Shown: positions 1-8,000 of the stretch, in pieces | Layout: each line of letters opens with the position of its first letter | Position numbering within the stretch: the stretch's first letter is position 1 | Assembly: GCA_963665045.2 (NCBI GenBank) | Contig: CAXXJQ010000009.1 | Location: forward strand, 620,001-684,000 | DNA length: 64,000 nt | Source: JAFGRU01 sp016934985 | GTDB lineage: Bacteria; Desulfobacterota; Desulfuromonadia; Desulfuromonadales; JAAYDE01 | Direction of reading: 5' to 3' | Program-made: the position numbers and the translations under genes | Notes under the pieces: model-generated | Told to the model about the DNA's origin: nothing | Databases searched by the model: none | Seen by the model: the letters and a program-made list of their open reading frames with translations, nothing else

Positions 1-377
1 TGCAAAGAGTGGGCGGCCGCTGACATCAGACAGCCGAGCAGGGCTTTCTGATGACGGCGCACCAACCCCCGCAAAGCCTCCGGCAGGGTGAAGACCAGAT
101 GATAGTAGGAGGTCGGCAGCAACTCGCTCTGGCGTTTATCCAGCCAGGCGGCGGTCTCGGAGGTATGGCACTTGGGACAGTGGCGGTTGCGGCAGGAGTG
201 GTAGCGGTAATGCTGGTGCCCGCAACAATCGCATTGTAGCAGATGACCGCCCATGGCCTCGGTTCGGCAGGCGGTCAGATCCGTCAAGGCACGCTGGTGG
301 CTGGGCGGAAGACGTTCGCCGAAACGTGCCAGGTAAGCCGGACCGAAGGATCGGAAGACCTCGACCAATTCGGGCAT
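1..377 (-). CDS. IS91-family transposase, N-terminal part (cut by window edge)
   Basis: The reverse strand encodes the N-terminal zinc-binding domain of an IS91-type (Y2, rolling-circle) transposase. It shows a Cys/His array, CDCCGHQHYRYHSCRNRHCP, followed by KCHTSETAAWLDKR and a PTSYYHLVFTLP segment typical of the family. The frame begins with an ATG at 377, only 12 bp after the stop of the upstream tyrosine recombinase, so the two are probably cotranscribed. The catalytic HUH/Y2 part would lie beyond base 1 and cannot be assessed. The reading frame is open to the edge with no frameshift. Family membership is clear; whether the element is active is unknown. Confidence 0.88.
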   Translation of the reverse strand, partial: MPELVEVFRSFGPAYLARFGERLPPSHQRALTDLTACRTEAMGGHLLQCDCCGHQHYRYHSCRNRHCPKCHTSETAAWLDKRQSELLPTSYYHLVFTLPEALRGLVRRHQKALLGCLMSAAAHSL

Positions 378-389
378 CGAGACACCGGA

Positions 390-1238
390 TCAGTTCTTAA
401 GTTCGGCCATCAGGGCGTTCAGGCTGGAGTTGAGGCGGTCGACAATCCGGCTGGTGAGGTGGACATAAACGAAGGTTGTTCGCACACAGGTATGCCCCAG
501 CAGTTTCTGAATAATGCGAAGATCGACGCCCCGCTCCAGAAGGTGGGTGGCGTAGGAATGGCGCAGGGTGTGGACGGACGCCTTTTTATTGATACCGCTT
601 TCCCGCAGGGCATCGCGAAAAGTCTTCTGCAGGCTGCTTGGGGAGATCGGACCGTCTTTACGCCGGGAGGGAAACAGCCAGGGTTGTGGGTGGCCCTTTC
701 GCCAGTAGTGCTGCAAGACGTCCAGAATCGGCTCGGGCAGCGGAACACAGCGGTCTTTCCCGCCCTTGCCGTTACGCACCCAGACCAGCATGCGCTTGGT
801 ATCGATATCGTCGCTTCGCACGCATGCCCCTTCGGAAAGACGCAGGCCGCAGGCGTAGATCAGGGTCAAAGCCATCTCCTGCACCGGCGAACGGACCAAG
901 GCCAGTATCGAGCGAATCTCGTCCGGGGCGAGTACGACCGGCAGCTTCTTACGTTTGGCCGGCTTAACCACCTGGAACACCGGCCAAGGCCGCTGCAGGG
1001 TCTTCTCAAACAAAAACTTGATGCCGGAGAGGTGGATGGTCACCGTACTGCGGGCGGCCTGCTTCTCGTTGATCAGGTGAAGAAAAAAGTGGCGGACATC
1101 TTCTTCGCTGAGCAGATCAGGTGAACGGTCATAATGTCTGGCCAGGTTCCTGACCGCATCGATATAGCATCTCTGGGTCTTGGGCGAGAACCCGTGCAAC
1201 TGCATATCCTGGATCATCCGTTGTCTTAACTCGGTCAT
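390..1238 (-). CDS. Tyrosine recombinase/integrase associated with the IS91-type element
   Basis: This is a 282-residue site-specific recombinase. The N-terminal SAM-like core-binding domain (about residues 1-85, with GFSPKTQRCY and HYDRSPDLLSEEDVRHFF) precedes the catalytic domain. Catalytic motifs are visible in order: Arg in ACGLRLSEG, HTLRHSYATHLLE, LLGH, and the nucleophilic Tyr in TTFVYVHLT. The start at 1238 is chosen because GGAAGGAGG lies just upstream and the protein then begins MTELRQRM as in relatives; a longer frame to 1331 has no such support. It ends 12 bp before the IS91 transposase. A recombinase upstream of the transposase is known in some IS91-like elements, where its role is unclear. 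Confidence 0.9.
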   Translation of the reverse strand: MTELRQRMIQDMQLHGFSPKTQRCYIDAVRNLARHYDRSPDLLSEEDVRHFFLHLINEKQAARSTVTIHLSGIKFLFEKTLQRPWPVFQVVKPAKRKKLPVVLAPDEIRSILALVRSPVQEMALTLIYACGLRLSEGACVRSDDIDTKRMLVWVRNGKGGKDRCVPLPEPILDVLQHYWRKGHPQPWLFPSRRKDGPISPSSLQKTFRDALRESGINKKASVHTLRHSYATHLLERGVDLRIIQKLLGHTCVRTTFVYVHLTSRIVDRLNSSLNALMAELKN

Positions 1239-1318
1239 AGCGTCCTCCTTCCGAATTGGGTTAATGGAATGAGAAAACGCTACCATGACAACGGCAATTT
1301 CGACGCAACCAAGCAAAA

Positions 1319-1348
1319 AAAGAGGCAGCATCGAAATGCTGCCTCTTT
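1319..1348 (-). terminator. Strong hairpin upstream of the integrase, near the element end
   Basis: A 13-bp perfect stem (AAAGAGGCAGCAT type) closes a CGAA loop. On the minus strand it is followed by a run of seven T, so it can terminate transcription coming from outside toward the recombinase gene. Because it lies just outside that gene it could instead be part of the terIS-like end of the IS91-type element. The true element boundary was not identified. Confidence 0.55.
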
Positions 1349-1876
1349 AAGCTACCGCGAAGCGGTTTAGTTCAACATAGTGTAGGCGGACTACTTTCCG
1401 TATTGTTTTGCGGAATGGTTAGCCCGATTCGTTTAAATTCAACCAGTTCCCCGTTTAAAGTTTGCAGGTCTTAAGGGAAACTACAGGATAGCCCTGCCCT
1501 TTTTTCCTTCAATTCTCCAATGGTTCCGATCTGCATCTAACAGGCTAAAAACACACGACTTTTTCAGCCCCCCCCCGGAGATGAGAAAAATATGCGGAAA
1601 TCCTTGCCCAAAAGTTTGCAGATCATTAATAATTATCATGTAAATTATCACTATAGCCGCTGTTTTTCCAGGATTAAATTGGCACGTCTTAATAAAATGG
1701 ACCCCTCCAGATTGGCAACTATACCCACCGGTAGGAAAATCCCCTACAAAGCATAAAAAATGCTGATTTTTCAAAAAGATGCGCTATCATTCAAGCAGAG
1801 TCGCATTTCTCCTTATCTGTTTCAAAAAAGGTTTTTCCGGAAAATCCGGCATCACGATCACCAAAAGGACGTACGC
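1349..1876. other. Intergenic stretch without a recognised gene
   Basis: About 530 bp that are AT-rich toward the right. A 97-codon minus-strand frame here has no ribosome binding site and no recognisable protein features. The outer end of the IS91-type element is expected in the left part, but its boundary cannot be fixed without a second copy. AAAGGA at 1863-1869 is the ribosome binding site of the next gene. Confidence 0.5.
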
Positions 1877-2854
1877 ATGAGACTTGCGCTGATCGGTCTG
1901 GGTCGGAATGCACAGCACCAGCTGACCGCAATTGCCCGCACTCACGGAGTGAAGGTAGTCGACGCTTACGGCCTTTCTCCCGAAAGAGGCAAAAACCTGG
2001 GCATCAATGTGCGTTTTCACCCGACCCTGCAAAGCATTTTAAAACATTCCGATGCCGATATTTTCGTAATTTCAACGCTGGCCCATCTTGAAATCACCCG
2101 AGCCCTGCTGGAAAACGGCCGCGCTGTCCTGATTGACAAACCCGAGTGTGTCGATAACCAGGAACTTGACTCCCTTGCAACCCTGGCCAATGCCAGGAAC
2201 GTTTTCATCTATCTTGCCATGCACGCCTGTTTCGCCCCCGAGGTTCGCTGGTGGCTGGAACAGTGTTGCGAGGCGAAATACCATCTTGGCGAACTCATCC
2301 GTTTTGAATCCGGCTGTTATGATCCCTACGTCATTCATGGAAAAATCAGGTCCCAGGCCGGCGACTGCCGGGGATCATGGTTTGAAGGTGGAAGCGAGGC
2401 CCTGGGTGTGGTGGGTAGTTTTGTCGATGCTGAAAGTTTGGAAGTCAGCCACAGCACCCTCGCCAAAGTTCCCGCGCCCGACAACCGCGATATCCGGGGC
2501 AAAGCAAGTTTCAGTTTCACACACCGGCACGGCTGCGGGGATGGGCAAATCGAGACCAACTGGACTTTGGGACTGGAGCGAAAAATCACCCGCCTTGTAT
2601 ACGAAGGCGGCGACATAATACTTCACCACTCAAAAGAGGCTGTTTTTCTCTGCCGAAACGGCAGATATACCCTTTTGAAGGACCTTCGCAACCGCTTACA
2701 TCGGCAAACCAATCGTTACTGCGGCCTATTGGCCGATGTCCGGAACCGGCTGAAATCCAGTCATGGCAACATGGATTATGCCCGTCCTCTCCACCGCCTC
2801 CTTTTTGAAGCTGCGGAAAAAGGCCATTCGGATCGATATACAACCCGGTCTTGA
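1877..2854 (+). CDS. Gfo/Idh/MocA-type NAD(P)-dependent oxidoreductase
   Basis: This 325-residue protein starts with MRLALIGLGRNAQ, a Rossmann GxGxxx dinucleotide-binding loop. It continues with the family pattern DADIFVISTLAHLEITRALLENG and a DKPE motif equivalent to the EKP signature. Members of this family oxidise or reduce sugar-like or other polyol substrates; the substrate cannot be read from sequence. Start 1877 is supported by AAAGGA about 8 bp upstream, whereas the longer frame back to 1760 has a basic, low-complexity N terminus and no SD. The gene stands alone between the IS91-type element and the PASTA gene. The C-terminal Arg-rich tail is typical of soluble proteins. Confidence 0.72.
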   Translation: MRLALIGLGRNAQHQLTAIARTHGVKVVDAYGLSPERGKNLGINVRFHPTLQSILKHSDADIFVISTLAHLEITRALLENGRAVLIDKPECVDNQELDSLATLANARNVFIYLAMHACFAPEVRWWLEQCCEAKYHLGELIRFESGCYDPYVIHGKIRSQAGDCRGSWFEGGSEALGVVGSFVDAESLEVSHSTLAKVPAPDNRDIRGKASFSFTHRHGCGDGQIETNWTLGLERKITRLVYEGGDIILHHSKEAVFLCRNGRYTLLKDLRNRLHRQTNRYCGLLADVRNRLKSSHGNMDYARPLHRLLFEAAEKGHSDRYTTRS

Positions 2855-3211
2855 AATTTCCTTAACATGTTTGCTCTCTTCCAAAGATCTACGCCTCCCA
2901 ACGCCCTGCTGTCCCATCAAGTCCAAACAATTCATCAGCCCGGATTTCGCGGACTTTTTTTATGGCCGCAAGGCAAAACTTCAGAGTATATTGCAACTGA
3001 CACGAAAACATGCGTAACTACCAGAAATTGCAAGGCAGAGTTTTTCAGCAACCGCTATCACCCTGCGCTATAATGAAATATAAATTTAACACGGTTCAGG
3101 ATCAGGGCCTTACAGCAAACCTGGCGGCGTTTCAGCTTTTGAAATGGGCAGTACACAGCCATCCGCCACAAAGTGGATAGTTTAGTATCTTCTTTATAAA
3201 TGGAAGATGAA
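2855..3211. other. Intergenic stretch upstream of the PASTA gene
   Basis: About 350 bp with no convincing coding frame. GGAAGA at 3202-3207 is the likely ribosome binding site of the PASTA-domain gene. TATAAT at 3070-3075 is a possible -10 element, but no good -35 is evident. Confidence 0.4.
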
Positions 3212-5161
3212 ATGTTCGCAGGAGCCGAACCTCTTCTCAAAATAACCCGCCTATTCCGAGTCCTCTGGATTCTGTTATGGCTGCTGCTGTTCTGTTCCAG
3301 CCTGCAGGCCGCCGACTACGGCTTCACCCTTGATTTCGAGGAGGGCAACCTGCGCGGCTGGACGGTTTCAGGACAGGCTTTTGATAACCAGCCGACTCTA
3401 GACGACAATCCGACCGCCCGCGGCCGGGGACAGTCCGCCCGCCAGGAGGGCCGCTACTGGATTGGCACCTATGAAAACTTCCAGGGCAAACGAGGTCAGA
3501 AAGCCGGCACCGTCCAGGGGGATGGCCCCATAGGAGCTCTTACTTCCAAACGTTTTACCATCCCCCAAGGGACTCTCAGCTTTTTGGTGGGTGGCGGCAG
3601 CGACACCCAGCGTCTGGGCGTGGAATTCTGGGTCAAAACCCGCCAGACTCAAGAATTCGATTCCGACCGCGTCTATCAGGCAGCCGGTCAAAATTCGGAA
3701 AGTATGCGCCGGGTCACTTGGGATCTGACACCTTTTGCGGGGAAAACGGGATTTATCAATATCGTCGACAACTCATCCGCAGGGTGGGGACATATCAATG
3801 TCGATGATTTCCGCTTTACCCCAAAGAGCAGCCGCCTGGAAGCTGCACAGCCCCCTATTGATACAGCGGAACGCAGGCCGCCTGCTGAACGGGCCAGAGT
3901 TCCCTCTCTGATCAACCACCAAATCGAAGAAGCGGAAGAGTTGCTCAACGCTGCCAGCCTCACTCTGGGGCGGTTGGATAAACGCGAATCCGATCACCGG
4001 CCGGGAACCGTCCTTGAGCAGGCGCCCCGCGCCGGAACGCTGCTCCCTTTGAAAACTGCCGTCGACGTGACCGTTGCAACACCCGTTTACGTGACAATGC
4101 CTAAACTTATCGGCAAGGACATTGCCATTGCCGAAGAGATTATAAATGCCCAAAGGCTCAGGTTGGGTTCAATTAAAGAGACGCCTTCACCCGAAAAAGC
4201 CGGCATCGTTCTGGGGCAAAGGCCACCTGCAGGGAAACGGGTTGTCGCCAATACGGAAGTCGATCTTGCAGTTGCCCGCCCGGAATGGGTCCGGGTCCCC
4301 ACTTTGATCGGAGAAGAACCGGGAAAAGCCGAAGAAATGCTGATGGCCGGCCGTCTGGCACCTGGTAGTGTTCAGACCCAGGAAGCACCGAGAGAAACCG
4401 TTGTCGTTATTTCCCAGGACCCCGCTGCCGGCACCAGGGTCCCGGCTGGCAGCCAGGTGAATTTTGTGATCGCAACCCCGGCCATGATCATGGTCCCCAA
4501 TCTCATCGGCCTCGATTTGAACAGGGCGGAGGGCATCCTTGAAAAAGCAGGCCTGCGAAAGGGGGATGTGACAAAACGCACGGTGGCGAGACCGGCCGGG
4601 ACAGTTGTTGAGCAAAACCCCCCGTCAGGAGTCAAGGCCCCGTATAATTCAGCCGTCCGGGTTGCGGTCGCCGAAGGCCTGCCCCCCGCGATCATGCCCG
4701 ATCTGATCGGCCTGCCCTTGAAAAAAGCCTTGGCGACCCTCCAGAAGCTCAACCTTCCAACCGGCGATATCTCCCGCAAAGGGTCGGACCGCCCTGTCGA
4801 CACAGTGCTGGGGCAAAAGCCGGGGCCAGGTGCCGCTGTCGAGGTGGGAACGATTGTCAACCTGTCCGTCGCCCGGGAAAAGAAAGATGACGCTTTAATC
4901 TGGGGAATTTTCGGCGCTGTCATGACGGGCATTGGCGTTGCCGGCGGGTTGTGGTTGCGAGGCAGGAAGAACAGGCCTGTACCCAAACCTAGGGCGGACT
5001 TCTCCGTCACCCCCAGGACAGATCCCGGGCACCGCACCCTGCTGGCGGAAGGATCACTTTTCAAGAGGGATGGACTCCGGATCCGGACATTAGGGGATGA
5101 CGGCAAACACACCCTGATCCGTGAAGCAAAAGATCTCTTCCAAAAACCGCAAAAGGAATAA
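3212..5161 (+). CDS. Exported protein with five PASTA repeats and a C-terminal membrane anchor
   Basis: The protein has about 649 residues. A hydrophobic signal segment (WILLWLLLFCSSLQA) is followed by a roughly 190-residue globular region beginning DYGFTLDFEEGNLRGW, resembling a lectin/laminin-G-like module. Five PASTA repeats follow (about residues 229-556), each starting like VPxLIGxxxxxAExxL and ending in a VxVA strand. A transmembrane segment lies near residues 560-584, with a basic C-terminal cytoplasmic tail. PASTA domains normally sit on penicillin-binding proteins or Ser/Thr kinases and bind cell-wall fragments; here neither catalytic domain is present. Start 3212 is preferred over 3200 because GGAAGA precedes it. 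It is probably cotranscribed with the next gene, 5 bp downstream. Confidence 0.75.
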   Translation: MFAGAEPLLKITRLFRVLWILLWLLLFCSSLQAADYGFTLDFEEGNLRGWTVSGQAFDNQPTLDDNPTARGRGQSARQEGRYWIGTYENFQGKRGQKAGTVQGDGPIGALTSKRFTIPQGTLSFLVGGGSDTQRLGVEFWVKTRQTQEFDSDRVYQAAGQNSESMRRVTWDLTPFAGKTGFINIVDNSSAGWGHINVDDFRFTPKSSRLEAAQPPIDTAERRPPAERARVPSLINHQIEEAEELLNAASLTLGRLDKRESDHRPGTVLEQAPRAGTLLPLKTAVDVTVATPVYVTMPKLIGKDIAIAEEIINAQRLRLGSIKETPSPEKAGIVLGQRPPAGKRVVANTEVDLAVARPEWVRVPTLIGEEPGKAEEMLMAGRLAPGSVQTQEAPRETVVVISQDPAAGTRVPAGSQVNFVIATPAMIMVPNLIGLDLNRAEGILEKAGLRKGDVTKRTVARPAGTVVEQNPPSGVKAPYNSAVRVAVAEGLPPAIMPDLIGLPLKKALATLQKLNLPTGDISRKGSDRPVDTVLGQKPGPGAAVEVGTIVNLSVAREKKDDALIWGIFGAVMTGIGVAGGLWLRGRKNRPVPKPRADFSVTPRTDPGHRTLLAEGSLFKRDGLRIRTLGDDGKHTLIREAKDLFQKPQKE

Positions 5162-5166
5162 TAATT

Positions 5167-5754
5167 ATGAAAACCTCCGCCCTGACCTTAAAGGAATTTT
5201 TCCGTTTTGGACGCGAAAACCTCTCCGATCAGGTGCTCAAACAGCTCGAAGCAACCAGCAACTTTTCCGACTTGAGAAAAAAGTTGGGCCAAACCCTTCG
5301 AGCCCTGCACTGGCCGGGGGCCTTCGATCTGGTCATAGATTCCCTGGGCAAGCTGCTGGAGGGCATGGACCTTTTCCACATCATGACCGACGCCTGGCAG
5401 GAAGATGCAGATTTCAAAGAATTTTCCGATCCGGAGGAATATCCTGCCAACGAAACCGTACTTGTCCCCCTGGCAAATCATGCCATTCGTTCGGAACATC
5501 ACCCCGCCCTGGAGCTTCTCCTCGGTGACAAACCCCTGGGGCACCTGGATATCAGAATTGAGCTGACTCTGAAACTGACCGGCTTCATTCTGGAAATCAC
5601 CCAGGGGAGAATCGAGTCAATCCAAACCGGAACTCTGAGCGGCGCAGGGGGTATTTTTTGCGAAGGTGTTCAGCTGATCTACAAAGAATCCGGGGAAATT
5701 GAAATCCCCGGCAAGATTGTTTGCAGCAAAGAGAAAGAGTCGGTCATCACCTGA
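5167..5754 (+). CDS. Hypothetical soluble protein coupled to the PASTA gene
   Basis: This 195-residue protein has no signal peptide or membrane segment. It begins MKTSALTLKEFFRFGRENL and is rich in Leu, Glu and Asp, with an N-terminal alpha-helical region and a more beta-like C-terminal half (ELTLKLTGFILEITQGRIESIQTG). I do not recognise a family. The start lies 5 bp after the PASTA stop, so translational coupling and a shared function with that envelope protein, perhaps as its cytoplasmic partner, are plausible but inferred. A short GC-rich inverted repeat (CCCGGG) occurs in the 150-bp gap before the tat genes. Confidence 0.65.
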   Translation: MKTSALTLKEFFRFGRENLSDQVLKQLEATSNFSDLRKKLGQTLRALHWPGAFDLVIDSLGKLLEGMDLFHIMTDAWQEDADFKEFSDPEEYPANETVLVPLANHAIRSEHHPALELLLGDKPLGHLDIRIELTLKLTGFILEITQGRIESIQTGTLSGAGGIFCEGVQLIYKESGEIEIPGKIVCSKEKESVIT

Positions 5755-5903
5755 AAAACCCCGGGAGCTTGTCGGACTTGGGAGATCGAAACAAGAAAAG
5801 GGGCAATCATCAGGAATGACCATGAAAAAAAAGATTTTTTTACCCGGGCCTTTTCGTCATAATCGAACCATCTTTTCACTTAAACAGCTAAACGGGTAAA
5901 TCC

Positions 5904-6215
5904 ATGTTTGGAATAGGAATGCCGGAATTACTTCTGATTCTGGTCGTGGCCCTGGTCGTCATCGGCCCCAAAAAGCTGCCGGACCTCGCCAAGGCCCTGG
6001 GCCGGGGCCTGGCCGAATTCAAGCGGGCCGCCGACGAGGTTAAATCGGCGGTCAATGACGGTATGGAAGAAGCGGAAAAACCCCCCATCGAAAAAAAGCC
6101 ATCGCTGCCGGACCCTTTGCATAATGCCGAGGGGGATGAAGGGGACCCTTATGAAATGGGCGAACCGGAAGAAGAGGGTAATACTGAGAAGACAAAACCG
6201 GGAGACCGCCAGTGA
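5904..6215 (+). CDS. tatB: Twin-arginine translocase subunit TatA/TatB
   Basis: This 103-residue Tat subunit has an N-terminal transmembrane helix beginning MFGIGMPELLLILVV, the VVIGPKKLPDLAKALG hinge, an amphipathic helix (GLAEFKRAADEVKSAV) and a long acidic, Pro-rich tail. Glu8 and the GP hinge resemble TatB, while the FKRA part of the amphipathic helix resembles TatA; deltaproteobacterial proteins often blur this distinction. Its stop overlaps the GTG start of tatC (GTGA), so the two form an operon that inserts or exports folded proteins across the inner membrane. Confidence 0.9.
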   Translation: MFGIGMPELLLILVVALVVIGPKKLPDLAKALGRGLAEFKRAADEVKSAVNDGMEEAEKPPIEKKPSLPDPLHNAEGDEGDPYEMGEPEEEGNTEKTKPGDRQ

Positions 6216-6964
6216 ATGATCCTCAACTTCCTCTGACCGCCCATCTTGAGGAACTCAGAAAACGGCTCATCGTTTCCGGGATTGCCTGGCTGGTGGCCTT
6301 TTTTGCCTGCTACAGCTTTTCGGAACAATTTTTTCACTTTATCGCAAAACCGGTCCGCGCCGCCCTCCCCGAAGGCAGTTCCCTGGTTTTCATTCATGCC
6401 ACCGAACCCTTCTTCACCTACCTGAAAATCGGTGCCCTGGCTGCCGTTCTCGTCGCCCTGCCGGTCATTCTCTGGCAGGGGTGGGTTTTCGTCGCGCCGG
6501 GACTCTACGCCAGGGAAAAAAAATTCATCATTCCCTTTGTCATTTCCGGCTGCGTGTGTTTCGGTGTCGGGGCCTATTTCGGCTTCAGGCATGTCTTCCC
6601 GGTGATTTTTTCTTTTCTGGTCAGCTACGGAACGGCGACCGGAGAGATAAATGCCATGTTGTCCATGGGCGCCTATCTGAGCCTGTGTACCCGCCTGCTG
6701 ATCTCCTTCGGACTGGTTTTCGAGCTGCCGGTGGTGGTTTTTTTCCTTTCCCGCATGGGTATTGTTGATGCCCCCTGGCTGGCCTCAAAGCGCAAATTCG
6801 CCATTGTCCTCGCTTTCGTCTTTGGCGCCGTGCTCACCCCACCCGACATATTTTCCCAGACCGCCATCGCCCTCCCTTTTATTCTGCTCTATGAGGTTAG
6901 CATCTGGGTGGCACGGATTTTCGGACGCGCCAAAAAGGATCAGGCCGGCCAAAAAGAAGAATAA
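6212..6964 (+). CDS. tatC: Sec-independent protein translocase TatC
   Basis: This 250-residue polytopic membrane protein opens with PLTAHLEELRKRLI, the conserved N-terminal signal-recognition region of TatC. It continues with the FIHATEPFFTYLKIG loop, the LYAREKKFIIPFV segment and several hydrophobic helices, ending in a basic tail. Start is GTG at 6212, overlapping the tatB stop by the GTGA arrangement. TatC binds the twin-arginine signal and nucleates the Tat pore. A long perfect inverted repeat 40 bp downstream probably ends the operon. Confidence 0.95.
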   Translation: MNDPQLPLTAHLEELRKRLIVSGIAWLVAFFACYSFSEQFFHFIAKPVRAALPEGSSLVFIHATEPFFTYLKIGALAAVLVALPVILWQGWVFVAPGLYAREKKFIIPFVISGCVCFGVGAYFGFRHVFPVIFSFLVSYGTATGEINAMLSMGAYLSLCTRLLISFGLVFELPVVVFFLSRMGIVDAPWLASKRKFAIVLAFVFGAVLTPPDIFSQTAIALPFILLYEVSIWVARIFGRAKKDQAGQKEE

Positions 6965-7002
6965 AAGGTAAAACAACCCCATTGCACTTAGCATTAAACT
7001 GC

Positions 7003-7048
7003 AAATCAAAAGCGGGACCGGCGCTACTGCCGATCCCGCTTTTGATTT
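7003..7048. terminator. 15-bp perfect inverted repeat between convergent genes
   Basis: The arms AAATCAAAAGCGGGA (7003-7017) and its exact complement (7034-7048) enclose a loop that can itself pair CGGC with GCCG. A-rich and T-rich outer arms allow it to act as a bidirectional intrinsic terminator between tatC and the convergent gene at 7237. Confidence 0.7.
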
Positions 7049-7066
7049 CGAAGAGATTCGTTTTTC

Positions 7067-7210
7067 GTAACTATTCACCACAAGGACTCGTGTCGCCCAT
7101 GAAAAGGGCATCTGCCGCCCGGATGGCGGCAGCTAAGCCCCATGGATGGGTTCACGCGGCCCTTGGAATGGGCGAGGCGAGGCATTGTGCCGACAAGCTG
7201 AATAATTACA
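7067..7210 (-). mobile_element. MITE-like palindromic element, copy 1
   Basis: This 144-bp element starts GTAACTATTCA and ends TGAATAATTACA. It contains internal hairpins, notably CTGCCGCC/GGCGGCAG, and CCCATCCATGGG-type dyads. It is flanked on both sides by GTTTTTC (7060-7066 and 7211-7217), read as a 7-bp target-site duplication. It is close to the reverse complement of the copies near 18.5 and 25.2 kb. It lies between convergent genes, about 26 bp from the stop at 7237. Confidence 0.85.
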
Positions 7211-7236
7211 GTTTTTCTTTTCTTCAGGTAAAAAGC

Positions 7237-7842
7237 TCAGGGAACCGTTGCCAGTTTTTTGAAATCGATCCCCTGCGCATAGCTTTTCAGATCGTCTTTA
7301 CTGACGTCGCTGCCGTCGATAACGATAAAGAAACGGTTGGCAACAACAAGCTGGATTTCGCCTTCGCGGTTGGCGGCATCATATTTGACGATGGCTTTCT
7401 CGCCGTTGATTTTTTCCAGCTTGCCGCCGTCCGCCGTAGCAAACATGGGATTGGAGAACATCATCATCACCCCCTGCATCATGGGTGAATCGGTAATAAT
7501 CTGAATGTCTACCGAGCTAGAGTCTTTGCTGTATGCCCGACTGGCAGCCACAGCACCCCCCATCATGGCGCCACCGGAGGCCTGGGAACTGGCGGGCTCT
7601 GCTGTCCAGCCGCTCAGGGGTTCCGGCAGAAAGGCTTCAAGACCCTCCCCTTTCATCTGCTGGATCAGCTGTACGGCATAGTTGAGGCTTTCAACAGCAC
7701 TACCATGTTCCCCTTTTTGGTAAGATTTGAGGCCTTCGTTAATGGAGTCCGTAACATCGTCGGCACCGGCAAAGGCTGGAATAAGCAGAAAAACTGCCAA
7801 AAACGCGCAACACCATACTTTAATCATGTTCCATTTCGACAT
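7237..7842 (-). CDS. Hypothetical secreted protein
   Basis: This 201-residue protein has a clear signal peptide (VWCCAFLAVFLLIPAFAGA, cleavage near residue 27). A short TPR-like helix pair follows (INEGLKSYQKGEHGSAVESLNYAVQLI), and then a beta-rich region. A Met/Gly-rich stretch (SGGAMMGGAVAAS, PMMQGVMMMFSNPM) is conspicuous. AAAGGAG precedes the ATG. I do not recognise a named family. It probably resides in the periplasm. It is monocistronic, convergent with tatC and separated from it by a terminator-like palindrome and a MITE copy. Confidence 0.7.
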   Translation of the reverse strand: MSKWNMIKVWCCAFLAVFLLIPAFAGADDVTDSINEGLKSYQKGEHGSAVESLNYAVQLIQQMKGEGLEAFLPEPLSGWTAEPASSQASGGAMMGGAVAASRAYSKDSSSVDIQIITDSPMMQGVMMMFSNPMFATADGGKLEKINGEKAIVKYDAANREGEIQLVVANRFFIVIDGSDVSKDDLKSYAQGIDFKKLATVP

Positions 7843-8000
7843 ATGAGTTCTCCTTTTTACGCAAAAGTGGGGGAAATATTCTCACAGGGATAAATAAACT
7901 TCATTCCGGCAAAAGAATTACATTTTTTTCATATTTGAGACAAGATTAAACTTTCGTTTCGCCGAAAAAGGTTGGTTGCCAACGTGAGCCCATGACCATT

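Noticed and set aside
60..100. GCAAAGCCTCCGG resembling part of a cyclic-di-GMP riboswitch
   Set aside because: It lies inside the IS91 transposase coding region and lacks the rest of the GEMM fold.
1618..1652. Fur-box-like AT-rich dyad (AATAATTATCATGTAAATTATC)
   Set aside because: The match to the 19-bp Fur consensus is poor and no iron gene is adjacent.
1481..1774. 97-codon minus-strand frame right of the IS91-type unit
   Set aside because: No ribosome binding site, low-complexity composition and no recognisable domain.
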